From: Phyto melanocephala
Lineage: Eukaryota; Arthropoda; Insecta; Diptera; Rhinophoridae
Length of the DNA stretch: 64,000 nucleotides
Direction of reading: 5' to 3'
NCBI GenBank assembly: GCA_941918925.1
Contig: OW799234.1
Span: 124,271,395-124,335,394 of the forward strand
Shown here: one piece after another, positions 44,580 to 55,129 of the stretch
Layout of the letters: every line of letters starts with the position of its first letter
Position numbering within the stretch: the stretch's first letter is position 1
Notes under the pieces: model-generated
What the model saw: only the letters and a program-made list of their open reading frames with translations
What the model was told of the DNA's origin: nothing
The model's database searches: none
Program-made: the position numbers and the translations under genes

Positions 44580-44864
44580 CTAGCTTGGGCCCGCGACTTC
44601 GTCTGCGCAGTTATCGGGATAAAAGGTAGACTTAGTATTAACAAAAATAAAAATATTTACAACACAAGCAACCCGTTTAGGATGTGTTATGATGAGTTTG
44701 ACAACGACTTCTCGTTATTATCGCGATAAAAAGTAGCCTATGTGTTAATCTAGGTTGTTATCTATCTATGAGCCAAATTCATTTAGTTCCGTTCAGCCGT
44801 TTTTGCGTGATTGAGTTACAAATATCCAAACATACAAACATTTACATTTATTATATTAGTAGGA
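44580..44864 (-). mobile_element. Helitron-like non-autonomous element, 285 bp
   Basis: On the minus strand it runs from TCCTACTAATATAATAAATG to a GC-rich GCGCAGACGAAGTCGCGGGC followed by CCAAGCTAG. The base before TC is A and the base after CTAG is T, exactly the Helitron insertion rule. The sequence type (ACTAGCT...CCCGCGACTTCGTCTGCG on the other strand) is widespread in insects. Confidence 0.7.
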
Positions 44865-44883
44865 TATTAAAATTTAATTCGTG

Positions 44884-45594
44884 CATGCAAAGCAAAAACA
44901 TGGTTGAGGTAACCATAATCGAAGGGCAACATACTATGATTGAATTGTATGATTATCGTTAAAACATGTAATGGTTACCAGTTATCATAATTATGTTTAA
45001 TTAAAGTATCATTCAATAATCGTATATACGACTACAATTGAAATCGACAATTTTTGCCAATTGCAATACTTACCAATTAAATTGGTAAGTACACATAGTG
45101 ATTGTACTTACCAATTTAACTGCAATTTTTATACCAATATTTTTTACATTTTCTCGTTTATTTTGAAATTTTCTTAAATTTTTGTTAATTTTTTGACATC
45201 TCAATCTTTTAAAATAAAAAAAATTTATTCAGCAAGAAGAACAGTTGAAATCAAATTATTATTAAAAAAATCATAGCTTGATTAATTTGTAATCATACTG
45301 TTGTCTCACTTATTATTTAATGATTATTTTTAATTTTTAATGCTTTTGAATATAATGTTATGTTTGATGAATTATTTTTTTTTGAAATCATACTATTTTT
45401 AAATTATAACCATTTTGAAATTTTTATAAAAAGTAAACATTAAATGATACAACTCAAACAAATGCTTGATTATCGTGAGAAAATATATGATGAAATGAAA
45501 CAAAAATAACTATTACTTGTTTGCGACAACCAAATATTGTTATAGAAACTATATTATGACCGTCGTGATCATGTCGTAACCATTGTTTTGCGTG
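44884..45594. mobile_element. TIR element, copy 2, uninterrupted
   Basis: It is inverted relative to the copy at 18803-20117. The left end CATGCAAAGCAAAAACATGG and the right, inverted CACGCAAAACAATGGTTACG, share the family terminus. Around 44975-45000 it reads GGTTACCAGTTATCATAATT, the uninterrupted form of the site where the LINE sits in copy 1. There is no coding content. Confidence 0.75.
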
Positions 45595-45764
45595 TGGATG
45601 GATTTGTATGATTCGATTGAAAATAGAAATTTATTTCATTTGATCTTGATTTTTGCTTTGGTTTTTTTTTTTTTTAATTGTGGCGATGTATGAACTTTGC
45701 ATATTGCATTTAAAATTACTTTTTAATAAAAAAAATATATATAAGAATAATAGGTATGTATATA

Positions 45765-46407
45765 TCTTCTATATATATAAAAGTGAAACTCTGTGTGTGT
45801 GTGTGTGTGTGCGTGTGTGTGTGTGTGTTAGCTATAGACTCCGAAACTGTAAAACCGATCGGACTCAAACTTTGGCAAGTTGTTGTACACATACCAGGGA
45901 GTGTTTATGGGTGGAAAAAAGTGGGCGGGGCCACGCCCATAAAAATTAGTTATCAGTTTTAGCTACTTGCACTTGACCGATTTTTCTGAAACTTTGCACA
46001 CATATCGAGCTGTCATGACTAAATAATTTCGTGATAAGAAAAGTGGGCGGGGCCACGCCCCTAAAAAAGTTTTAATTTTGAGGTACTTGCACTGGACCGA
46101 TTTTTCTGAAACTTTGCACACATATTAAGCTGTCCTGACTTTATAATTTCGTGATTAAAAAAGTGGGCAGGGCCACGCCCATAAAAAAAATTATAATTTT
46201 GAGGTTCTTTCACAGGACCGATTTTTCTGAAACTGTGCACACATATCGAGCTGTCATGACTTAATGATTTAGTGATTAGAAAAGTGGGCAGTGCCACGCC
46301 CATAAAAAAAATATAATTTTTAGGTTTTTGCACTTGATATTCAATTAAAATTCAGCATGCATTTTGATTCATTAAGGGGCGTAGCAACGCGCGCCGGGTT
46401 TGGCTAG
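45765..46407 (+). mobile_element. Helitron-like element with both ends, 643 bp
   Basis: The 5' end is TCTTCTATATATATAAAAGT after A, followed by a GT microsatellite (45792-45829). Four roughly 120-bp units begin near 45956, 46077, 46197 and 46317 (the last shortened). The 3' end is GGCGTAGCAACGCGCGCCGG then GTTTGGCTAG followed by T. It is non-autonomous, with no Rep/helicase remains. The ORFs through the units and the GT tract are artefacts. Confidence 0.75.
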
Positions 46408-46955
46408 TATATTTATATAATGAATGAATTCTACAAGATTTTTTTAAAATGTATTTTGTACAAAATCTTCTGGCAACGCTATTCGGAAATAAAAATGTAC
46501 GACAGTTTATGCATATACAATTGTGGATGTTTTACTGAGTGCCTGTGTGTGTGTATGTTATTATGTAAGTATAACGGTTTTGTATTTTAATCTGTACGAT
46601 ATTCCTTCAACAACCGTTTCTTTTCTGTACTATTTTTTTTACCAACAACAACTAGTAATAGCAGTAGTGTTTAGCTTGTAATAACAGCTACAACAAATAC
46701 TTATTATGAAGAAAAATTTTTGCTTTAATAAATTTTTGTTCTGTATGGTACCTACTTTAAGGTGAGTCTGAGAGTTTATTCAAGCAAATAGATGAGACAA
46801 ATAAATGAAGCCACCCTGAGGTTTTAATTTTGACAAAACTCTTCACTAAATATACATTATATTTATGTTTTGTCATTAAGCACTTACTCACATATGTGTG
46901 TATGTGTATGCATGTGTGTGTGCTTAAAAGTAAAGAGATTAGTTGTTGCAATTGT
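46408..46955. other. Spacer with GTGT runs, nothing recognised
   Basis: No feature supported beyond short TG/CA runs. Confidence 0.4.
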
Positions 46956-47447
46956 AGTTAAACTTCCATAACTCGAATCACCATTATCCAAAAAAAACAA
47001 AACTTTGACTTACGGAGACTTCGATTTAAAGAATTTTTTGTTAAGATAGTATAAAACGGTTTTTTATTATGTATTTTTATTTAAAATAAAATTGATTCCT
47101 TATTTTTGAAAATTGTTGAGACCGTGCTTGCCGTTATACTATTTTTATCAGCCGCTTCCTTTTTCTTTAATCCAACTTCGACAAACCAATTTGTAATTCC
47201 CCGAAAAGGAAATAAAAATAGCACGTAAAATAGACAAGCCAGCTTAAGAAACAAACGACAGTAAAGCAAACAACCGATAACTATAACAAAAAACCACTTA
47301 AACAGCAAAATTCTTCGAGTTATAGAGTTCATGTGTATGTTCTTTGTTCGAGTTACGGAAGGAAAATTGTGTGTGATTTGTTCTTTTAACGTTACTGCCA
47401 ACCAAATTAGTTCGAGTAAGAGAAGTTCGAGTTATGGAAGTTCGACT
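46956..47447 (-). mobile_element. Pogo/Tigger-like element remnant, about 490 bp
   Basis: Inverted ends: AGTTAAACTTCCATAACTCG at the left and, inverted, CAGTCGAACTTCCATAACTC at the right, with TA outside the right end. The CAGT-GAA-CTCCATAA-TCGAA pattern is the usual pogo-type terminus. The interior has a CENP-B-like helix-turn-helix piece. Confidence 0.65.
47098..47190 (-). pseudogene. Pogo-like transposase fragment, CENP-B-type helix-turn-helix
   Basis: The minus-strand frame reads EVGLKKKEAADKNSITASTV then STIFKNKESI. CENP-B N-terminal domains have K-K--A--Y-I--STLSTILKNK at this place, so the DNA-binding domain is recognisable. The surrounding frame (to 47401) is otherwise unrelated, hydrophobic and probably out of phase. 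No DDE residues are present. Confidence 0.65.
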
Positions 47448-49617
47448 GTATATAAAAATTCGTAGGTACAACCTTAATAAATATTAGTGTTAATAATATG
47501 TTAAAACGTATTTAAAAAATTTTTAATATTTTTTTTCTAGCTTCCAAATTCTAGAGTTCAACTTCCATCTTTATTAGATGACTTTATACTTAATAACGTT
47601 CGCTTTTTAATATTAACACAGAATTAGTTTTATTAAATTTTACTTTCATTTGTTTAGTTTACATTAATTTAATTTACTTTTCCTATTTACGTTTGTGTAA
47701 TATACTTTATTCTAATTTTGATTTTGTATTACAGCTTTGTCATAATTAAATTATGAACAATTCATAGATTGAAGCTAATTTACAAGATGTTTTTAAAATT
47801 GACATTGTTTGGCAAGTTCTCGAACCGGTATCACATAAGGAAACTACAGCAAGTAGTAGGTAGTTGTACATAAGACATGCATAAACGAACATACATTATG
47901 TAGTAGAGAAATGTTAAATAATTCATTGTAATATTGCTAGTGTATTTTAATACAATAATTATAAATTTTATAACGTCAATTTCAGGAGTGTTGATTATTA
48001 TTTGCAATAAAAGAATCCCCGTTTATTCAAAGGAAATAAACCAACTTTTGTTATTGGTAAAATAATAACAATATTGTAGGGTTTTTATTTATTAATAAGA
48101 AAAAACGCCTTAAAAACTATATAAAAGATTATTATTTTATAATGAAAGAAGCATATTGTACGAATACAGGTATATGAATTGTTCATACCGTATGTGAAGA
48201 GCGGATCCAAGGGTATACCCAAAACAAATTTTTTCTTTAATAGATAATAGTTTTGACAGCTATAAAAGAAACATTTCATATATTTTAATAAACACTTCCC
48301 CATGGACCAGAACCATTAGTTGGATGCGTTCTAACTTTTGTACGTTGACGTAGCTACAAATATTTTCTGGTGATGGCAAAAAATTTAAAAATTTTTTTTC
48401 TGTTGCAAAATCTTAAACTAAGTTAATTTCATATGTATGTTAAATTGAAATAATTAATTTTTTTATTGGTTTTGTTACGCCCATGTAAATACTTTTATTA
48501 ATTAAAATGTGCTAAAGAATATCTTAGAAACTTAGTTCGGTCATAACAAAACTGTAGGGGACAAAATTTTAAGAAACCAAGAGACACACACATAATGCTT
48601 TAGTAAAGAACTTCCGTTTTTCATGTTTTTTTTTGTTACGAATTTGCTAAATGGAAAAAAACTTTTTTTTTTTCTTCTTTCTTTTAAAGTAGGAATATTA
48701 TTCGATTTTAGCTTAAAAACAAAGTTGAAAAAAATATTAACAAGAACATAAAAAGGTATTTGAATAAAAACTCAAATAGATAAGCTGAAAGTCCTTTGAT
48801 GTTGTTAGCAAAAAAATGTGATGAAATAAAATAAATGAAAAAAACGAAAACGAAAAAAATTATATTTCAAGTTATTGAGTTGTTAAAATTGAGGGAAAAA
48901 ATAAAAATTGCAAATACTATTTCAAAATATTTTTTTTTCAGCTTAATGTAAAAGAAATTACATATCCAGTGAAAAGTTCACAGGAAGTAAAATTACAAGG
49001 ATATTTCTTAATGTTTCAACCAAAAATAATAATGCAAAAAAAAAAAAGAATTTTTAATGCGGTTGGAGTAGCTCTGTTTTATAAATTTCATAATCATCAT
49101 CTACTTTTAAGTGTATCAAAGGTTTATATAACGAAACTTCTATAAAAATGTTTGTTAAATTTTAATATGAAAGTAAATAAATTAAATTGAATAACTAATT
49201 TAAACAAATAAATGAAGAAAATTTATTTCGAATTTTCTTTAAATTAAAGGAAACGGTTTGATTCCAAAATTGGAATTATTAAGAATAAATTCCTGGAATA
49301 AATTGTTCTGGAAATATAGAATAGAACTTGAAATTGTAAAAAATAACAGAAAAAGTAAATTTTATTTAAAACAATGTTTATTCAAAATATCAATGCAAGG
49401 CATTTACATTTAAGTATAATTTGTGACATATGGCCACCTCGACTATTTACGACTCATTCACGCTCATTCTGGGCGCTTAGTTTTTAAGTACCACTATTGC
49501 TGCCAATCGCATAGTTTAGTTGTGATAGTAGAATTTTATGGTTTTATCTACAGAATTTTGTTTCGGAATATAAATTTGTAGTCAGTATTAAGAAATTAAG
49601 ATTCTTGCAATAGAAAT
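47448..49617. other. A+T-rich spacer with a possible half MITE
   Basis: 49090-49170 resembles one arm of the MITE at 6884. No gene or other repeat supported. Confidence 0.4.
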
Positions 49618-49625
49618 GTTATAAC
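49618..49625. repeat. hAT target site duplication GTTATAAC, left copy
   Basis: The identical 8 bp is at 52250-52257. The sequence is itself a perfect palindrome. Confidence 0.85.
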
Positions 49626-50021
49626 CAGTGATGCCAGAACTTGATTAGCAAAAATGGCTAAAACTATGGAAAAAAACGGCTAGAAACTAGTTAAAAAAAA
49701 GCTAAAAAATGACTAAATGTTTTAAATAGAAAGTTTTCAATATTTTAATAAAAAAAAAAGAAAAATTTATTTTAAAAGAAAAATAATAAAATTAAGGACC
49801 GTTTGTAATATACTCAACATATCTTTGACTAGTTATAAAGAACAAGAATTGTTATAATGGTGTTAAAAGGACCAATTATTATCAGCATCTAGCTCGCTAT
49901 TATTGTCATTGTCATCTTAACTTTTTTTGGATCCTATCAATTTATGATAATTATGTGCTACTTCATATTGATAACAGCATTTATCAATCCTTTTTAAGCT
50001 GTATCTTAAAAAAGTATATAG

Positions 50022-50787
50022 AACAAGTAAGAGCGCTATATTCGGCCGTGCCAAATCTTATATACCCTTCACAACAGTATTTTGTGTCACCATTCATCCC
50101 ATATGAAATACGTACATACATATATAAAAACATCCCATTGTAAAATTATAAATTCACGTATGTATGTTAAAAAAACGAAAAAATAAATTTAAAAAAAAAT
50201 TTAAAAAAAAAATAAAAAAAAAATTATTATATATAATTATAATTATTATATAAAACAAAAAAAATAAAAAAAAATTAAAAAAAAAATAATAAAAATATAA
50301 ATAATATATTAAATAAAAAATAAAAAAAAAATTTAAAAAAAATTTTTAAAAAAATTAAAAAAAATTTTTTTTGGCTCAGCTGGGATTCGATGCCACGTTT
50401 TCTCTAACCAGTATACACGTTTGTATGTATGTATGTTGTTGTTGTAATGTTGTTTTTGTGAAAAAAAAATCGAGGTGGTCTTGGGTTTTTGCTCATAACT
50501 CAGTTGTTTATGTACCGATGTTTCTCATTTTCAATACCGATCTACTCCCGAATTTTTCTGATATTTTAATACCTTACCCGGGTCCAACCTATGTCGGGGG
50601 GCTTCAAAAAGTTGATTTCAACATACACACGGACAGACGGACAGACTGACAGGGCTTAATCGACTCCCCTATTCATAAGCTTTCAGAAAATATATACTTT
50701 ATGGGGTCAGAAATTAAAATTTTAGAAATTTCACACGGAATGACAAACCTATATATACCCTTTTTCACTGTGTGAAGGGTATAAAAA
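50022..50787 (+). repeat. INE-1/DINE-like repeat, copy C3, nested in hAT
   Basis: It starts AACAAGTAAGAGCGCTATAT and ends CACTGTGTGAAGGGTATAAA. It has an A/T-only tract at about 50165-50370 immediately before TTTGGCTCAGCTGGGATTCG. Very close to copy C4 at 63287. Confidence 0.75.
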
Positions 50788-50837
50788 ATAAAATATTGGT
50801 CTTTCGAAATAAACCAAACTCTCTTCAATCTTTATAA

Positions 50838-50971
50838 GTCAATATTGAACGTGCCATTCATGACATACAACTTGAGTTAGTGGAAAAAGTGCTCGAAAAT
50901 TGGGTTCATCGAATTCGTTCCTGCAGAAGAAGTCGTGGAGGCCATTTGAATGAGGTTTTATTTAGAACTTA
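50838..50971 (+). pseudogene. Mariner-like transposase C-terminal fragment
   Basis: One frame reads NIERAIHDIQLELVEKVLEN then WVHRIRSCRRSRGGHLNEVL before the stop. CRRSRGGHL-E is the shared C-terminus of many mariner-like transposases. The catalytic region is missing, and no terminal repeats were found for this piece. Confidence 0.75.
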
Positions 50972-51160
50972 ATTGTATTGATTGTGCTTAACATTAAATA
51001 AAAAACTTTTGAATTTCCGTAACAATAAGTGTGTATTTTTTTTAAAGAAATCATATCAATCTTATTGAAAACCCTTTTACATAGCTGATGTATCCTCCGG
51101 CTGTTGTAGCTTAAAATTCACTGGATTAAAAGGTAGAGGCTTGGTCTTGATAATATATAT

Positions 51161-51597
51161 GGCCGACTTCCTAAACGCAAGTTGCAATGCATATTTACAA
51201 TGCATAAACTTCGTAAACGCATATGTAAACTTTCTAGCAATGTCCAATGTTCCTAATCGTTTGGCAAATCATTTTACTAAGTATCAGCTTTCAAAATCGC
51301 GCATCATTTTTATTTTATATGCAAACATTTGAGCTGCAATGGCTGAGTTAGTATTTTCTTTGTTTATTTTTAATAAATTATTTATAATTGATAGAGTTTA
51401 TTTAAATCACAGACCAATAATTTAAATAATTAAACACTTTATATTGCAGAGACAAAAAGTGGATCCATGAGCGTTCCTAAATGCCGATAAAATGCAAAAA
51501 AAATCTCTGCAACGCAAGGTTGCACTTAAGACATGTTTAGCATTACATACGCATTTTTTTACATTATGAATTGCAACTTGCGTTTAGGAAGTCGGCC
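51161..51597. repeat. MITE with about 28-bp inverted ends, nested in hAT
   Basis: The left GGCCGACTTCCTAAACGCAA then GTTGCAAT and the right end are exact inverted copies over that length. The flanks are TATAT on both sides, so TA or a short TAT-type duplication is likely. It interrupts the hAT transposase coding region. No ORF of its own. Confidence 0.75.
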
Positions 51598-51609
51598 TAT
51601 ATCCGATAC

Positions 51610-51770
51610 CATTTATGTGTTTCAGAGTGAACAGTTAAATCATATAATTTTGCATTAATTTCACATTTACAATATTTACAAAAACTTTTTAACTTCTGTA
51701 ATCCATTCTTTTAATTTTGGGTGGGATAACCATTCCTTCATAAACTTCTGGGAAAATTTTGTTTATTTTT
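51610..51770 (-). pseudogene. hAT transposase fragment with BED-type finger
   Basis: On the minus strand EWLSHPKLKEWITEVKKF leads, after one frameshift, to CKYCKCEINAKLYDLTVHSE and THKWYR. A C-x2-C pair followed by two histidines after about 14 residues is the BED-type finger at the N-terminus of hAT transposases. The fragment stops at the MITE boundary. The catalytic domain was not found in the remaining hAT DNA. Confidence 0.65.
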
Positions 51771-52257
51771 CTTAAATTTTTTTATTTATTTATTAAATTA
51801 CGCATGCTTGGTTTTTTTTTTTACTGATTGATTGTTTGTTTGTTTATGTAATATCCATAAGGCGTTACATTGAAGGGACTGGGTTCTTGGACTAGTCCGT
51901 CATTTATGGAAAATTATGTTTATGGTTTTTGTTTGGGAATTCCGTTTTCCATATGGAGTGCACATCATTCCAACTGGGCATAAGTGCATACCTGTCATGG
52001 GTTTGGGCTTTTATACCCCTCCTTTTGAACCTAACCTAACGATGCAATTTTTAGTAGTTAAAAAAACATTGTTTTATAGAAGCGTTTTTCACTATTTAGG
52101 AAACGAAGCAACAACAACACTTAAAAGCTAAAAAAGGCTAAAAAATATCTAGGAATGGCTAAAAAAATGGCTTGTAGCTTAAATTAGATTTTCCTAGCTA
52201 AGCGTGTTCAAAAATAGCTAAATCTAGCCATAAAATATTGGCAACACTGGTTATAAC

Positions 52258-52579
52258 TACAAAAGAAAAAAGTTTGTTTGCAAGAATTGAACCATTCGAT
52301 TCACACTGAATTTGATTTTTTAGTTTATGGATTGGTGCACTGGCGTTTAAGGCCAAAGCAGGTTCTATTTCATTGGTCTGAAGCGCTTTACATTGATGGT
52401 TAGGACTTTTGGACTTTTGGTTTTTTGGATCTATTGCCACCTGGTAAACATTGTGTAAGTCGACATTGTTATTGTATTTGTTTGCATTTGCATTGATTCC
52501 AAAATATGATGATTTGTCGATACAAGTTGGGTTCCTCTTTCTAATTCTTCGCAGCGTCCTCAATGAACGAGCACAGTGT
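52258..52579 (-). other. Candidate host exon next to the hAT element
   Basis: On the minus strand a frame is open from 52579 to the hAT boundary: CARSLRTLRRIRKRNPTCID, then KSSYFGINANANKYNNNVDL and further polar, well-mixed residues. It is preceded by ATTTTTGTAG at 52589-52580, a good splice acceptor. Its composition is less A+T-biased than the surroundings. The hAT element inserted at the 3' side; removing it, the frame continues only a few codons (to TAA near 49597). The family is unknown. It may be the last coding exon of a host gene or a chance ORF. Confidence 0.35.
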
Positions 52580-53375
52580 CTACAAAAATATCGGTTGTTA
52601 AGAAGCTGAATAAATCAATTTCCGTTTTTAAATTATAGGATAAACAATGCAGCAATATTATTTTGGTACTTATATCTCGGCTAGTTTTGCTCATGAATTT
52701 TTTTCGAGACTACGGCTTGCAAATAGGTTTCTCTACCGTGTCAAAAAACTTTTTTAGATCTTGCAAATATTGACATAAGTAAAAAAAATATATATTTTTA
52801 AAAATAAGTTTTGCCCATACTTTTCCGATTAACAACTGATTTGTTCAAAATTGTTTATTGAATACGTCTAGGGGCATACCACATTAATAGGGAGTAAAAT
52901 AAACGTTGCAACAAATTATCTGAATCATGGGCGTAATAAGACCATTCTAGGGGCTGCAAAACCCTCCTAGAATTGTTTTTGCACGAATTTGAAAAAAATA
53001 ACCATTTACATTTTATAAGCATATTAATTCATTTAATGATTTTGCTCTCTTGAAAAACAATATTCAAGCTTTTGTCACCCTAGAAAAAATTAAAAAATTT
53101 GTAGCTACGCTAATGATCTGAATTAATTTTTTTGGTAAGAATATTGGAAAAAATAGAGGCAGTCGTGTTTTTTTTTTTTTGCTGATATCTTAGAAACTCA
53201 TGGGCCGATTGTGCTCGATTTTAACAGAATATTTTCAAACGATTAATATCACATACAGCCCTGTGCAGCATGTGGTTGCTTTTAAAGGTTTATTTAAACC
53301 AGCAAACGAACAGACGGTCGTTTCTCGATTATTCATAAGCTTTCAGAAAAGATATACTTTATGAGGTCTGCATAA
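52580..53375 (+). repeat. INE-1/DINE-like repeat, copy C8, diverged
   Basis: It matches the central and distal parts of C2: GAGGCAGTCGTG, TCTTAGAAACTCATGGGCCG, GAACAGACGGTCG and ATTCATAAGCTTTCAGAAAA. Neither terminal block is complete. Confidence 0.55.
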
Positions 53376-54925
53376 TGAAACGTACTTCAAATTACATGTA
53401 TGTATGTTTCAACATTAGAGTTATGCTAATTAGCTTGCGATAAAGTTTAGACTGGAGTCCCCAAGACAACATAATCAGTGTAGACCTAATCAAAACTAGT
53501 GCATCGGACGTTTCATGTTTGAAAGGGAGAAACGAAAAAGTTTTGTTTACAAACAAGCTTACGGAAAGGTATGAAATTTGTATGGCGAGTTCTCGCTTTG
53601 AATATTTATTTTTTTAGCATTTTGCTCACTTACTTTTCAAGGTCTATTGTAGTAAATATGTTAATTAATTGCTAACGCACAGAGTGTGTCAAATTTTCTC
53701 CCTAAAAAACTTCGTAGCAATTACTTAAGGATATTGCGTTTGTAATTGATTATTTTGTAAAATTTTTTATTTCTAAATTTATTCACTTCCACTATTGCAA
53801 CAAAGTTAGGATCTTTTTAAAACACATTTAAACGTGCTTCCATTTAAAAATGTAATATTTGTGCTTCGAAAATCTCGTTTTTCTTATTACTGAGGAAAGA
53901 CAACGTCAACCAGACTAGTCTAAAAAAGTTTCTTTAATTTTTCTACTCTTAAGAAAATATGCGACCAATTTTCTGGATTAAGGGGACATATTTTCTTTTG
54001 ATTTAATTTAAATAATAATGACACTGTTCTTAGCGCCTTACCCGTATTATCTTCTTATTCTGCAATAAACTATAGACAAACATTATTGATTAATAGACAA
54101 ATTTAAAAACATTTCCGGTTTAAACAAAAGGTTTAATAAATTTTCATTTTATATAAAATTTGTCTCTTTTAAAGCATTTTTCCTGTGTAAAAGATTTTAA
54201 AGAAATTTACTTATTTTTAGTTTGTCAAAAAATTTTTTATAAAAAAAAATGTTCTATGAATTTTCCTTTAAATTTGTTTATTAGAAAAAAAACTCTTAAT
54301 ATTTTTTTTTTTTTTTAATTTTTAATGAAAATCATTTTAACCACACAAAATTATCATTATCACAACAAAATTACATGACACTCATTTTTTTATTCTCATG
54401 TATGCCGAATGCAAATTAATATTTTCAAAATCCTACATCAACAATTTGTCACAAGCAATATGTAAGTTCAAACATTACTAATCAGATGACAAATCTAATT
54501 GTTGCATTAAAGAAAAGTGATCATTTTCAAATACGAACTAATAAAAATTGGAAAGCGAAGCTTATCGCACCATCATCATCCTTAGAGACCAGATGTAATT
54601 GGTTTCATAACGAACAATAGTAAGTAGATAATGGCACAAATGATAAGAACACATTCACATATGAGTGTGTATCTTAACATACAATATAAAAAGTTATTTA
54701 AACGTTTGTTTACAAATTATTGTAAACCTCACACGCAGCATCGTGATCCATAAACGAATCTTAGCTTAAGTCATCCAACAACATTTTAGAAAATGTTTTT
54801 GACACACCTTTCAAAAGCCAAAAGAAAATCTGAAAAGACACATTTTAAACCAACGTTTATTTTCCAATTCACAATCAAAACATTAGAATATTCATGCGTT
54901 GTTTGAGTTACACCATATCCGACTG
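53376..54925. other. A+T-rich spacer, nothing recognised
   Basis: No coding frame or repeat end was supported. Confidence 0.4.
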
Positions 54926-55095
54926 ATATGCAGACCGCCATGCTTGCATGGGTTTATGTGGTGTAATGCGTACAATAACAACGCAAGCAATGGAGGCAAT
55001 GCTACGATTGCTGCAGTTGGACTCATTTATAGGGGAAACGGCTGGAAGATTAACAATTCGTATGCAGAGCGATTGCACATGGATTGAATTTGGGG
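54926..55095 (+). pseudogene. LINE ORF2 fragment after the reverse transcriptase
   Basis: The frame from about 54948 reads CMGLCGVMRTITTQAMEAML then RLLQLDSFIGETAGRLTIRM, matching the segment between reverse transcriptase and RNase H in RNase H-bearing LINEs (ACLGI-GAMRTTPT-A---LL-L-P-D). It ends at a stop at 55088. It is plus-strand, whereas the larger LINE fragment next to it is minus-strand. Confidence 0.65.
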
Positions 55096-55129
55096 CTTAG
55101 GAAAATGATGGACCTCGTAAATAAAAAAC

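Larger units (their letters stand above)
49626..52249 (-). mobile_element. hAT element with three nested insertions, 2,624 bp
   Basis: The left end CAGTGATGCCAGAACTTGAT and the right, inverted CAGTGTTGCCAATATTTTAT, both run into subterminal GGCTA-rich repeats (about 49650-49720 and 52128-52230). The 8-bp duplication and CA-TG-TTGCC ends are diagnostic of hAT. A BED-finger transposase fragment lies on the minus strand. Inside are a DINE-like copy (50022-50787), a mariner C-terminal fragment (about 50838-50971) and a MITE (51161-51597). Confidence 0.88.

Noticed and set aside
45653..45962. ORFs through the GT microsatellite
   Set aside because: They are alternating VCVCV residues from the GT tract inside the Helitron-like element.
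46061..46333. 90-codon minus-strand ORF with repeated residues
   Set aside because: The internal repetition reflects the 120-bp Helitron units; it is not a protein repeat.
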